From CAWBOV01 sp963790525 (GTDB taxonomy: Bacteria > Actinomycetota > Actinomycetes > Mycobacteriales > Jatrophihabitantaceae): 64,000 nt of DNA. Made by a program: the position numbers and the translations under genes. The notes beneath the pieces were generated by a model, which saw nothing but the letters and a program-made list of their open reading frames with translations, made no database searches and was not told the origin of the DNA. Positions 26,783-35,355 of the stretch are shown here, piece by piece; position 1 is the first letter of the stretch, and each line of letters opens with the position of its first letter. The stretch covers positions 682,001-746,000 of the forward strand of contig CAWBOV010000006.1 in assembly GCA_963790525.1 (NCBI GenBank). Direction: 5' to 3'.

Positions 26783-26830
26783 CGCGCGGCCCCGGCGCGC
26801 GGCGCGCAGGCCCCGTGGAGCGCGCGCCCC

Positions 26831-26836
26831 TAAGCT
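26831..26836 (+). promoter_or_regulatory. -10 box TAAGCT for helY
   Basis: TAAGCT, 6 bp before ATG 26843; leaderless arrangement. Confidence 0.5.
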
Positions 26837-26842
26837 GGTGAC

Positions 26843-29653
26843 ATGTCCTCCCCGGCCGGCCGGCCCGAACCATCTCCGGCCGAGCGTTACGCCGCGGCCC
26901 GCAAGCGCCTCGCCGAGCCACAGCTCACCGCCTTCGCGGCGACCTTCCCCTTCACCCTGGACGACTTCCAGCTGGAGGGCTGCCGCAGCCTGGAGAAGGG
27001 CTCCTCCGTGCTCGTGTGCGCTCCGACGGGAGCGGGCAAGACCGTCGTGGGTGAGTTCGCGGTCCATCTGGCGCTGGCGGCCGGCCGCAAGTGCTTCTAC
27101 ACCACGCCCATCAAGGCGCTGTCGAACCAGAAGTTCCGCGATCTGGGGGAGCGCTTCGGCCACGCGAACGTCGGCCTGCTGACGGGGGACACCGCACTCA
27201 ACGCCGATGCGCCGGTGATCGTGATGACCACCGAGGTGCTGCGCAACATGCTCTACGTCGGCAGCCCGGCGCTCACCGGCCTGGGGTTCGTCGTCATGGA
27301 CGAGGTGCACTACCTGGGCGACCGCTTCCGCGGGGCCGTGTGGGAGGAGGTCATCATCCATCTGCCGGAGTCGGTACAGATGGCCGCGCTGTCGGCGACG
27401 GTCTCCAACGCCGAGGAGTTCGGTGAGTGGCTGGCCACCGTCCGGGGCGACACCGACGTGATCGTGCACGAGGAGCGCCCCGTCCCGCTGTGGCAGCACA
27501 TGATGGTCGGCAACCGGCTCTTCGACCTGTTCTCCAACCAGTCCACGTCCTCCGTCGACCCTCAGCTCGTGCGCTACGTCAGCCAGCGGCTCCACCAGGC
27601 CGAGCCGGCGAGCTGGAACCGCGGGCGCAGCCGGAGCAACGAGCGCCGGCCCGGGGGGCCGCGTCCCCAGCGCGGCGGGTGGCATCCGCCGAACTATCCC
27701 GACGTCATCAACCGGTTGGACCGCGACGGCCTGCTCCCGCTGATCGTGTTCATCTTCAGCCGGGCCGGCTGCGACGCGGCCGTGCGCCAGTGCGTCGCGG
27801 CGGGGCTGCGCCTGACCACCACGCCCGAGAGCGCGGAGATCCGGCGCGTCGCCGAGGTCCGCACGGCCGACCTCGCCCCGGACGATCTGGCGGCCCTCGG
27901 GTTCTGGGAGTGGGTCGACGCGCTGGAGCGGGGGATCGCCTCGCACCACGCCGGGCTGATCCCCGTCTTCAAGGAGACGGTCGAGGAGCTGTTCACCCGG
28001 GGCCTCGTGCGGGCGGTCTTCGCCACCGAGACCCTCGCGCTGGGCATCAACATGCCGGCCCGCACAGTCGTGCTCGAGCGGCTGCGCAAGTTCAACGGCG
28101 ACACGCACGTCGACGTGACGGCCGGCGAGTACACCCAGCTCACCGGCCGCGCGGGGCGGCGGGGGATCGACGTCGAAGGGCACGCCGTCGTGCTGTGGGG
28201 CCCGCAGGTCGACCCCAGCCACGTCGCCGGGCTGGCCTCCACCCGGACGTACCCGCTCCGGTCCTCGTTCCGCCCGTCCTACAACATGGCGGTCAACCTG
28301 ATCTCGACGGTGGGGCGGCCGGCCGCCCGGGAGCTGCTGGAGTCCTCCTTCGCCCAGTTCCAGGCCGACCGGTCGGTGGTCGGCGTCGCCCGGCAGGCCC
28401 GGACGCTCGAGCAGAACATCGCCGCCGAGCAGGGCAAGCTGCACTGCAGCCACGGAGACTTCGCCGAGTACGCGGGGCTGAGGCGCGCGCTGAAGACCCG
28501 GGAGACGGAGCTGGCCCGGGACAGCAAGGCGGTGCAGCGCGCCGCCGCGGCCGGTGCGCTGGAGGAACTGCACAAGGGCGACGTGGTCCGCGTGCCGACC
28601 GGGCGCCGGGCCGGGTGGGCGGTGGTGCTCGAACCGGACCGTTCGCCCACCGGGGACTCCCGGCCCCTGGTGCTCACCGAGGATCGCTGGGCGGGCCGGC
28701 TCTCACTCGCGGACTTCTCGTCGGTACCCGTCGCCGTGGCCCAGCTGCGCGTCCCCAAGCACTTCAACCACCGCTCGCCGCAGGCGCGCCGCGACCTCGC
28801 CGCCGCGCTGCGCGGCCTGAACCTGCCGGTCGACCGTCCCCGGCGGCCCCGCGCGGCCGCGGCCGACGACGCCCGGATCGCCGATCTGCGCGCGGCCATC
28901 CGCGCCCATCCGTGCCACGGGTGCCCCGAGGAATCCGTGCACTCGCGGGCGGCCGAGCGCATCGCCCGGCTCACCCGGGAGTTCGAGAACGTCCAGCGCC
29001 GGGTCCAGGGCCGCACCCATACCCTGGCGCGCACGTTCGACCGAATCTGCACCCTGCTCGGCAGCCTGGGCTACCTGACCGAGGCGGCGCTGACCGACGA
29101 CGCGGCCGGCGCGGGGCTGGACGGTCCCGGGCCGGGCGCTGCCAACGCCGCGATCACACCCACCGGGCGCACGCTGTCCCGGATCTGGGCCGAGAGTGAC
29201 CTGCTGACCGCCGAGTGCATCGGAGCGGGGATCTGGTCGACCCTCCAGCCGGCCGAACTCGCCGCCGCCGTCTCCTGTCTGGTCTACGAGGGGCGCCGGG
29301 ACGACGAGCCCCCACCGGACCTGCGCGACGGCCCGCTGCGGGACGCGGTGGCCGCCGAGATGTCGATCTGGGCACGCCTGGCCCAGGAGGAGCTCCTGCA
29401 CGGGCTGCCGCAGACCCGCGAGCCCGATCCGGGGTTCGTTCTCGCCGTGCGCCGCTGGGCCCAGGGCGCGACGCTGGCGAAGGCGCTCGAGACCCGCGAG
29501 GGCGAACAGCGCACCGCCGGCGACTTCGTGCGCTGGTGCCGACAGGTGATCGACCTGCTGGAGCAGATCGTGCGCGCCGTCGGCGACACCGCGCTCGGGC
29601 GCACCGCGCGGCAGGCGGCCGAACTGCTGCGTCGCGGTGTGGTGCTGGCGTGA
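26843..29653 (+). CDS. helY: Ski2-like superfamily 2 RNA/DNA helicase HelY
   Basis: A 936-residue helicase. Walker A APTGAGKT is near residue 61, the DEVH box near 152, SATVSN near 182, and motif VI QLTGRAGRRGID near 432. The region after residue 470 has the stalk and DSHCT-like C-terminal domain (LRDAVAAEMSIWARL) found in Mtr4/Ski2 relatives. Actinobacterial HelY is linked to rRNA processing or 3'-end RNA decay by its relation to Mtr4. It follows tatC as in mycobacteria. An unusual Arg-rich insert (SRSNERRPGGPRPQRGG) occurs near residue 260. Confidence 0.93.
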   Translation: MSSPAGRPEPSPAERYAAARKRLAEPQLTAFAATFPFTLDDFQLEGCRSLEKGSSVLVCAPTGAGKTVVGEFAVHLALAAGRKCFYTTPIKALSNQKFRDLGERFGHANVGLLTGDTALNADAPVIVMTTEVLRNMLYVGSPALTGLGFVVMDEVHYLGDRFRGAVWEEVIIHLPESVQMAALSATVSNAEEFGEWLATVRGDTDVIVHEERPVPLWQHMMVGNRLFDLFSNQSTSSVDPQLVRYVSQRLHQAEPASWNRGRSRSNERRPGGPRPQRGGWHPPNYPDVINRLDRDGLLPLIVFIFSRAGCDAAVRQCVAAGLRLTTTPESAEIRRVAEVRTADLAPDDLAALGFWEWVDALERGIASHHAGLIPVFKETVEELFTRGLVRAVFATETLALGINMPARTVVLERLRKFNGDTHVDVTAGEYTQLTGRAGRRGIDVEGHAVVLWGPQVDPSHVAGLASTRTYPLRSSFRPSYNMAVNLISTVGRPAARELLESSFAQFQADRSVVGVARQARTLEQNIAAEQGKLHCSHGDFAEYAGLRRALKTRETELARDSKAVQRAAAAGALEELHKGDVVRVPTGRRAGWAVVLEPDRSPTGDSRPLVLTEDRWAGRLSLADFSSVPVAVAQLRVPKHFNHRSPQARRDLAAALRGLNLPVDRPRRPRAAAADDARIADLRAAIRAHPCHGCPEESVHSRAAERIARLTREFENVQRRVQGRTHTLARTFDRICTLLGSLGYLTEAALTDDAAGAGLDGPGPGAANAAITPTGRTLSRIWAESDLLTAECIGAGIWSTLQPAELAAAVSCLVYEGRRDDEPPPDLRDGPLRDAVAAEMSIWARLAQEELLHGLPQTREPDPGFVLAVRRWAQGATLAKALETREGEQRTAGDFVRWCRQVIDLLEQIVRAVGDTALGRTARQAAELLRRGVVLA

Positions 29654-29675
29654 GCTGAGTCGCGGGCGCGGACGG

Positions 29676-29681
29676 TAATCT
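29676..29681 (+). promoter_or_regulatory. -10 box TAATCT for the DUF4333 gene
   Basis: TAATCT, 40 bp before the GTG, leaving a leader with a GGAGGG Shine-Dalgarno at 29708-29713. Confidence 0.4.
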
Positions 29682-29721
29682 GTCACTGCCACGCACACCG
29701 GCACAACGGAGGGCCCCGCCC

Positions 29722-30512
29722 GTGCATCCCGACGACGAACAGCAACCCCCGCCGCCCTCCCCGTGGTCCCACGACGAGCCGGCCGCCGCCACGCCGCCGC
29801 CTGCGCCGCAGTACCAGCCGCCTCCGCAGTACCAGCCACCCGCGCAGTACCAGCCACCCGCGCAGTACCAGCCATCCGCGCAGCCGCAGTACCCGCCGCC
29901 GTACGACCAGCCGACGCAGTACCAGCCGCCGCCCGAACCGCAGACCTATCGGGCACAGCCCTATCCGGACCAGCCGTACCCGCAGAGCTACCCCACGCAG
30001 GGGTATCCCGCGCAGCCCACTCAGGCCCAGCCCTATTCCGACCAGGCCTACCCCCAGAGCTATCCCACGCCGACCTATTCGACGCAGACGTACTCGACCC
30101 AGGCCTTCCCCGGGCAGACCTACCCCGGTCAGACCTACCAGGGGCAGCAGTACCCGGGGCAGCTGTACCCGCCGGGCAGCTACTCAGGTGCCCCGCAGCC
30201 ACCGAAGCGGCGCACCCGGCTCTGGCTGGGGCGCTTGCGGTCCTCGTGGTCGTCCTGGCCATCGGGGGAGTCGCGGTGGCCCGGGCGGCCGGCACCAAGG
30301 AACTCGACCACACGGCCGTCGAGAAGACCATCGAGTCCCAGTCCGCGGACACGTCGCTGAGCTTCGTGAAGTACACCGGCGTCGTCTGCAACGGCGGTAA
30401 GAACGCCAAGGTCGTCAAGGGCGCGACGTTCACCTGCATCGCCGACAAGAACGCCACGATCACCGTGACGATCACGTCGTCCAGCGGGAAGTACATCTGG
30501 TCGCCGGGCTGA
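29722..30512 (+). pseudogene. DUF4333 membrane protein with Pro/Gln/Tyr repeats, frame broken at 30228-30231
   Basis: The N-terminal 165 residues are a Pro/Gln/Tyr-rich cytoplasmic tail (QYQPPA and YPQSYPT repeats). The first frame then runs to LWLG and turns into Arg/Ser nonsense. Adding one G to the run at 30228-30231 gives LWLGALAVLVVVLAIGG, a membrane helix, then an extracellular DUF4333 domain with two Cys (VVCNGGKNAKVVKG and FTCIADKN) to 30512, 263 residues in all. GTG 29722 follows GGAGGG by 8 bp. Function unknown. A homopolymer sequence error is likely. Confidence 0.8.
29809..29880. repeat. Four 18-bp tandem repeats encoding QYQPP(A/P/S)
   Basis: Four consecutive 18-bp units starting cagtaccagcc. 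They encode hexapeptides QYQPPP, QYQPPA, QYQPPA and QYQPSA in the cytoplasmic tail of the DUF4333 protein. Confidence 0.9.
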
Positions 30513-30514
30513 GG

Positions 30515-31417
30515 TCAGTCGGGCGAGACCCCCAGTGCGCCGAGCACCCGGTTCACCGAGCTGCGGATGCCGTAGGTGTCGCACAGTCCGACCAGCGCGT
30601 CGAGATCGGCCGGCGCGGCAGGCAGCAGATCGGCCACTGGCTCCAGCGCGACGTCGGTCCGCACCCGGACCACGCTGGGCGCGACCGCGAGGTAGTCGGC
30701 CGCTTCGATGATCTTGGTTCGCGCGCCCGCCGGGAAGCCGTCGGAGCCGGCACGCGCGGCGGCCAGGATGTCCTCGACCGTGCCGAACCGCTCGACCAGC
30801 GCCGCGGCGGTCCGGTCGCCGACGCCCTTCACTCCCGGCAGGCCGTCGCTGGGGTCCCCGCGTAGCGCGGCGAAGTCGGCATACCGCTCGCCCGGGATCC
30901 CGTACTTGGCGAGCACGTCGTCGGGCCCGAACGCCTCCATCTTCGCGATCCCTCGCCCGGTGTAGAGCACTGTCGTCGTCTCGCTCACGGTTCCGAACAG
31001 GTCGCGGTCGCCGCTGACCACCTCGACCGGGCCCGGCTCACGCGCGGCCAGCGTCGCGATGACGTCGTCGGCCTCGAACCCCTCGGCCCCGACCGAGGCC
31101 AGCCCCAGCGCGTCCAGTACCGCGAACAGCACCGGGATCTGGTGGTCGAGCTCGGCAGGGACGTCCTCGGTGCCGTCACGGGCGACCCGGTGCGCCTTGT
31201 ACGACGGCAGCAGCGCGACCCGGAACTCCGGGCGCCAGGAGAAGTCCCGGCAGGCGACGTAGCGGGTGGGACGGCGGCGGGAGATCAGTGTGGCCGTCAT
31301 GTCGAGGTAGCCGCGGACCGCGTTGATCGGGCGCCCGTCCGGGGACGTCATCGACGTCGGAACCCCGTGGAAGGCACGGAAGTACAGACCGGCGGCATCG
31401 ACCAGCATCAGCGTCAC
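30515..31417 (-). CDS. 5'-3' exonuclease (FEN/PIN-like), stand-alone PolA N-terminal-type domain
   Basis: A 300-residue 5' nuclease. The metal-binding acidic residues are in VDAAGLYFRAF near residue 6, GFEADDVIATLA near 110, SGDRDLFGTV near 130, and RGDPSDGLPGVKGVGDRTA with the helix-hairpin-helix near 185. It probably removes RNA primers or 5' flaps. GTG 31417 was chosen because a TATCGT box lies 8 bp upstream; ATG 31408 is an alternative three codons in. It is divergent from the sugar kinase gene with overlapping promoters. Confidence 0.88.
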   Translation of the reverse strand: MTLMLVDAAGLYFRAFHGVPTSMTSPDGRPINAVRGYLDMTATLISRRRPTRYVACRDFSWRPEFRVALLPSYKAHRVARDGTEDVPAELDHQIPVLFAVLDALGLASVGAEGFEADDVIATLAAREPGPVEVVSGDRDLFGTVSETTTVLYTGRGIAKMEAFGPDDVLAKYGIPGERYADFAALRGDPSDGLPGVKGVGDRTAAALVERFGTVEDILAAARAGSDGFPAGARTKIIEAADYLAVAPSVVRVRTDVALEPVADLLPAAPADLDALVGLCDTYGIRSSVNRVLGALGVSPD

Positions 31418-31425
31418 GACGAGCG

Positions 31426-31435
31426 ACGATAGCCT
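31426..31435. promoter_or_regulatory. Overlapping divergent -10 boxes (TATCGT minus, TAGCCT plus)
   Basis: The ten bases ACGATAGCCT hold TAGCCT (31430-31435), 6 bp before ATG 31442 on plus, and TATCGT on minus (31426-31431), 8 bp before GTG 31417. The boxes share the central TA, so only one strand can be opened at a time. Confidence 0.5.
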
Positions 31436-31441
31436 TTGCCC

Positions 31442-32383
31442 ATGCTCACCGTCATCGGCGAATCCCTCATCGACCTCGTATCGGGCACCGGGCACCAGTA
31501 CACGGCCCGGCCGGGCGGGAGTCCGCTCAACATCGCCGTCGGTCTCGCCCGGCTGGGCCTGCCCACCCAGCTCATGTCCCGCTTCGCCGACGACGCGTTC
31601 GGCCGCCAGCTGCGGACCTACGCGCTGGGCAACGGCGTCCGCCTCGACGCCGCGCCGCACGCCGCGGAACCCACGACGCTCGCGGTCGCGACGATCGCCG
31701 CCGACGGTCACGCCGAGTACGACTTCTACGTCGACGGCACCGCAGACTGGCAGTGGACCGACGCCGAGCTCGGCGCGTTGCCGGCCGGGACGAGCGTGCT
31801 GCACACCGGATCGCTGGCCGCCTGGACGCCACCCGGTGCCGCCCGCATCGAAGCGCTGGTGCGCAGCCTGAACGACGGCGGTGGCGTGCTGCTGAGCTAC
31901 GACCCGAACATCCGCGGCCGGCTCATGGGCGACGCCGCGAGCGGGCGCCCGCTCGTCGAGCGCAGCGTGGCGCTGTCCCACGTGGTGAAGTCCAGCGACG
32001 AGGACATCGAGTTCCTGTACCCGGGGCAGCCGGTGGAGGAGGTGGCCGAGCGGTGGCTGTCGACCGGCCCGTCGATCGTGGTCGTCACCCGCGGCGGCGC
32101 GGGATCGCTCGCGCTGTCGGCCAAGGGCGCCCGGGTCGTGCAGGCGCCGATCGCGGTCGAGGTGGTCGACACCATCGGCGCGGGGGACTCGTTCATGTCC
32201 GGGCTGCTGGCCGGCCTCTACCGGCGCGGGATCGCCGAGCCCGCGGCCACGGCGGCGATCTCCGAGCAGCACCTGGCCGACGTGGTCGGCGAGGCCGCGC
32301 TGATCGCCGCGCTGACCTGCCAGCGGGCCGGCGCGGATCCGCCGACGGCGGCCGAGTTCGCCGCCGGAGACAGGCGTCAGTAG
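31442..32383 (+). CDS. PfkB-family sugar kinase (fructokinase-like)
   Basis: A 313-residue ribokinase-fold enzyme. It has PGGSPLNIAVGLARLG near residue 23, YDPNIRGRLM in the middle, and the catalytic DTIGAGDSFMSGL near 242. The layout is closest to bacterial fructokinases, which phosphorylate fructose at C6; the substrate is not certain. ATG 31442 is favoured by the -10 box 6 bp upstream. The LacI regulator convergent with it may control sugar genes elsewhere. Confidence 0.87.
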   Translation: MLTVIGESLIDLVSGTGHQYTARPGGSPLNIAVGLARLGLPTQLMSRFADDAFGRQLRTYALGNGVRLDAAPHAAEPTTLAVATIAADGHAEYDFYVDGTADWQWTDAELGALPAGTSVLHTGSLAAWTPPGAARIEALVRSLNDGGGVLLSYDPNIRGRLMGDAASGRPLVERSVALSHVVKSSDEDIEFLYPGQPVEEVAERWLSTGPSIVVVTRGGAGSLALSAKGARVVQAPIAVEVVDTIGAGDSFMSGLLAGLYRRGIAEPAATAAISEQHLADVVGEAALIAALTCQRAGADPPTAAEFAAGDRRQ

Positions 32384-32413
32384 GCCACGCGTCGGTAGCT
32401 CGGACGGCAGCCG

Positions 32414-33448
32414 TCAGTAGACGGTCTTGGACGCGTCCGTGGACCCGCGCACGACCAGTTCGATCGGCAGCAATTCCGCCGGGACCGACGGCGACCGGGC
32501 CGCGTCCGCGGCGGTGATGATCGCAAGCGCGATCGCGGTTCCCTGCGCGTACACCGGCTGCCGCACGGTGGACAGATCGAGCAGGTCCGCGGTCGAGTGG
32601 TCGTCGAAACCGATCACAGCCACGTCCTCGGGGACCTTCAGACCGGCCTTTCGGATGGCCCGGATCGCGCCGTAGGCCATCTCGTCGGACTCGGAGAAGA
32701 CCGCGGTGGGCGGGTTCGGATGCGCCAGGAGCGTCTCCATCGCCGCCTCGCCGCCGTCGACGGTGAAGTAGCCGAGCACCTCGAGGGTCGGATCGACCTC
32801 GACGCCCGCGGCGGCCATCGCGGCCAGGTACCCGTCGCGGCGGTACAGCGGGGGAGTGAAGCGCATCGGGTCGTCGGTGTCACCGCCGATGAGCGCGATC
32901 CGCCGGTGCCCCCGCTCGAGCAGGTGCCGCACCGCCAGCTCGGCGCCGGTGATGTCGTCGATGCGTACCGAGATGAAGCCGGGAACATCACTGCCGATGA
33001 TGCCGATCGGCACCCCCAGCCCGCGCAGCGAATCGACCTCCGCGGGGCTCAGCGCCAGGCTGACCACGATGAGCGCGTCGACCCGCTTGCGCACGGGCAG
33101 GACGCTGAAGAACCGCTCGCGACCGGCCAGGTCACCGAGGTTGTAGAGCAGCAGGTCGTAGCCCGCCGCGCCGAGCACGGCCTCGACGGCGCCGAGGATC
33201 TCGGCGAAGAACCAGCGGTTGACGAACGGCACGACGACACCGATCGTGTTCGTCCGCCCGCTGGCCAGTCTGGCGGCGAAGGGCGAGGCGACGTAGTCCA
33301 GCTCGCGTGCCGCGGCGAGCACCCGCTCCCGGGTGACCGGGGCGACCTCCGGAAGTCCCCTGAGCGACCGTGACACAGTGGCGATCGACACGCCCGCCAG
33401 GCGCGCGACGTCTTCGATGCTCGCTGTCGGACCGTTCTGGTCGGCCAT
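32414..33448 (-). CDS. LacI-family transcriptional regulator
   Basis: A 344-residue repressor with an N-terminal HTH (SIEDVARLAGVSIATVSRSL), the hinge helix (SPFAARLASGRTNTIG) and a periplasmic-binding-like sugar domain ending at ELVVRGST. The ligand is unknown. It probably binds the CG-centred imperfect palindrome at 33512-33525 in its own upstream region. It points toward the sugar kinase gene and away from the amidohydrolase gene. Confidence 0.92.
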   Translation of the reverse strand: MADQNGPTASIEDVARLAGVSIATVSRSLRGLPEVAPVTRERVLAAARELDYVASPFAARLASGRTNTIGVVVPFVNRWFFAEILGAVEAVLGAAGYDLLLYNLGDLAGRERFFSVLPVRKRVDALIVVSLALSPAEVDSLRGLGVPIGIIGSDVPGFISVRIDDITGAELAVRHLLERGHRRIALIGGDTDDPMRFTPPLYRRDGYLAAMAAAGVEVDPTLEVLGYFTVDGGEAAMETLLAHPNPPTAVFSESDEMAYGAIRAIRKAGLKVPEDVAVIGFDDHSTADLLDLSTVRQPVYAQGTAIALAIITAADAARSPSVPAELLPIELVVRGSTDASKTVY

Positions 33449-33511
33449 GGTCTGCGATCAGTCTCCCGGTTCCTGCGTCGACGGTGACGCGATCTCTACG
33501 TATACCGGAGA

Positions 33512-33525
33512 TGGCAACGCTTCCA
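33512..33525. promoter_or_regulatory. Candidate LacI-family operator
   Basis: TGGCAACGCTTCCA, an imperfect 14-bp palindrome centred on CG, 64 bp upstream of the lacI-type gene. Family operators have this shape (for example a TGGAAGCGCTTCCA-like pattern). Two symmetric positions mismatch. Confidence 0.55.
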
Positions 33526-33634
33526 GTATGGCGCATGTCGCCTTTCCTGTGATCAGTGACGGGAAGACGCGCGCAATGTCGCTTTCGTGATGACCCGCGG
33601 TCGGCCGCACCACTCGGGCTGGCACACTCGCAGC

Positions 33635-35239
33635 GTGCTCACAGTGCTCCGCAACGGCCGCATCTACTCTCCGGCCGGTCCGGATCTGAGCGTGATGGTG
33701 GTCGACGGGGACACGATCGTCTGGCTCGGCACCGAGGACGGCGTCAGCGGCCACCTCGGCGGAGCTGAACGGGTGATCGATCTCGACGGCGCACTGGTCA
33801 CTCCGGCCTTCGTCGATGCGCATGCCCATGCGACGGCGACCGGGCTGGCGTTGTCCGGGCTCGATCTGGCCGGGTGCGCCTCGCGCGGCGACGTCCTCGA
33901 CCGCCTTGCTGCGCACGTGGCCGCCACCCGGGCGACGGTCGTGCTGGGCGGCGGCTGGGACGAGACCGGCTGGGAGGATCGCCGCCCGCCCACGGCTCAT
34001 GAGCTCACCCGGGCGTCCGGGGGAGCGAGCGTCTACCTGGCGCGCGTCGATGCGCACTCGGCCCTCGTCTCGTCGGACCTGCTCGCAGAACCGGGGCTGC
34101 AGCACCTGTCCGGGTTCGGCCCGGATGGCTGGGTCCGCCGTGACGCCCACGATGCCGTCCGGGAACGTGCGTGGGAGTTGCTGCCGGCGGGGGAGCGGGC
34201 CGCGGCGCAGGTCGTCGCTCTGACCGCCGCGGCGCGCCTCGGGATCGCGAGCCTGCACGAGATGGCCGGTCCGACGATCTCCAGCGCCGCAGACCTGAGC
34301 GCACTGCTCGCCCTGGCCGCGGACACCGGACATCCGACGCCGGAAGTGGTCGGGTACTGGGGCGAACTCGGCGCCGTGGCCACCGCCCGCGACCTGGGCG
34401 CCGCGGGCGCAGCGGGGGATCTCTTCTGCGACGGGGCGCTGGGGTCGCACACCGCAGCGCTGCATGCGCCCTACTTCGACGCGGCAGACCTCACCGGCGC
34501 CCCGCGGTTCACCGTCGAACAGATCGCCGAGCACGTCGTCGCCTGCACGCGCGCCGGCCTCCAGGCCGGGTTCCACGCGATCGGTGACGCCGCCGTCGAC
34601 GCGGTGCTGTCCGGGATCGAGGCCGCCGCGGCCGTGCTTCCCGCGGGCAGCGTCCGGTCGGCGGGTCACCGGATCGAGCACGCCGAGATGGTGACGGCCC
34701 CTGACCGCCTCGCCGCGAGCGGGTTGATCGCGTCCATGCAGCCCGCCTTCGACGCGGCCTGGGGCGGGGAGGCCGGCATGTACGCGCAGCGCCTCGGCCC
34801 GGACCGCGCCGCCGCGATGAACGACTTCAACGCGTTGTCAGGGGCGGGAGTGCCTCTCGCGTTCGGCTCCGATGCCCCGGTGACTCCGCTCGACCCCTGG
34901 GCCGCCGTCCGCGCCGCGGCGTACCCGCACGTGGCGGAATCCGCGATCAGTGTCCGGGCCGCCTTCGCCGCGCACACCCGGGGTGGCTGGCGCGCGGCCC
35001 GCCGCGACGGTGACGGTTCCGGGATCCTCAGCGTCGGCCATCCGGCGACGTACGCGGTCTGGCAGGCAACCGACCTGATGATCGACGTCCCCGACGAGCG
35101 CGTCGCCCGGTGGTCCACCGACCCTCGGGCGGCACTGGCAGGACTGCCCGACCTCAGCCCCGGCGTGCCGGTTCCGGCCTGCCTGCGAACCGCGGTGCGG
35201 GGAGCCGTGATCCACGACGCGGGTCCCTGGTGCGCGTGA
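33635..35239 (+). CDS. YtcJ-like amidohydrolase
   Basis: A metal-dependent hydrolase of the amidohydrolase_3 group, 534 residues from GTG 33635. VDAHAHATATGLAL near residue 64 gives the HxH metal site, a lone Glu (LHEMAG) lies mid-protein, and GFHAIGDAAVDA, RIEHAEM and FGSDAPVTPLDPW supply the other ligands. Members cleave N-formyl, N-acyl or cyclic amide bonds in various compounds. An upstream ATG at 33590 is possible; GTG was chosen because the family starts at (V/M)LRNGRIY. It lies alone between lacI and lnt. Confidence 0.83.
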   Translation: MLTVLRNGRIYSPAGPDLSVMVVDGDTIVWLGTEDGVSGHLGGAERVIDLDGALVTPAFVDAHAHATATGLALSGLDLAGCASRGDVLDRLAAHVAATRATVVLGGGWDETGWEDRRPPTAHELTRASGGASVYLARVDAHSALVSSDLLAEPGLQHLSGFGPDGWVRRDAHDAVRERAWELLPAGERAAAQVVALTAAARLGIASLHEMAGPTISSAADLSALLALAADTGHPTPEVVGYWGELGAVATARDLGAAGAAGDLFCDGALGSHTAALHAPYFDAADLTGAPRFTVEQIAEHVVACTRAGLQAGFHAIGDAAVDAVLSGIEAAAAVLPAGSVRSAGHRIEHAEMVTAPDRLAASGLIASMQPAFDAAWGGEAGMYAQRLGPDRAAAMNDFNALSGAGVPLAFGSDAPVTPLDPWAAVRAAAYPHVAESAISVRAAFAAHTRGGWRAARRDGDGSGILSVGHPATYAVWQATDLMIDVPDERVARWSTDPRAALAGLPDLSPGVPVPACLRTAVRGAVIHDAGPWCA

Positions 35240-35343
35240 TCCGGCGCGTGATCCGGCGCGGCATCCGGGTGGGGCGCGCGTCGGCCCCGGGCGCGGGCGA
35301 GGACGCCCGGAGTTCTTACACGCGGCCTACGTCTGATGCGGGG

Positions 35344-35349
35344 GATACT
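35344..35349 (+). promoter_or_regulatory. -10 box GATACT for lnt-ppm1
   Basis: GATACT, 6 bp before ATG 35356; weaker match than the TANNNT boxes but same geometry. Confidence 0.35.
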
Positions 35350-35355
35350 GGACCC

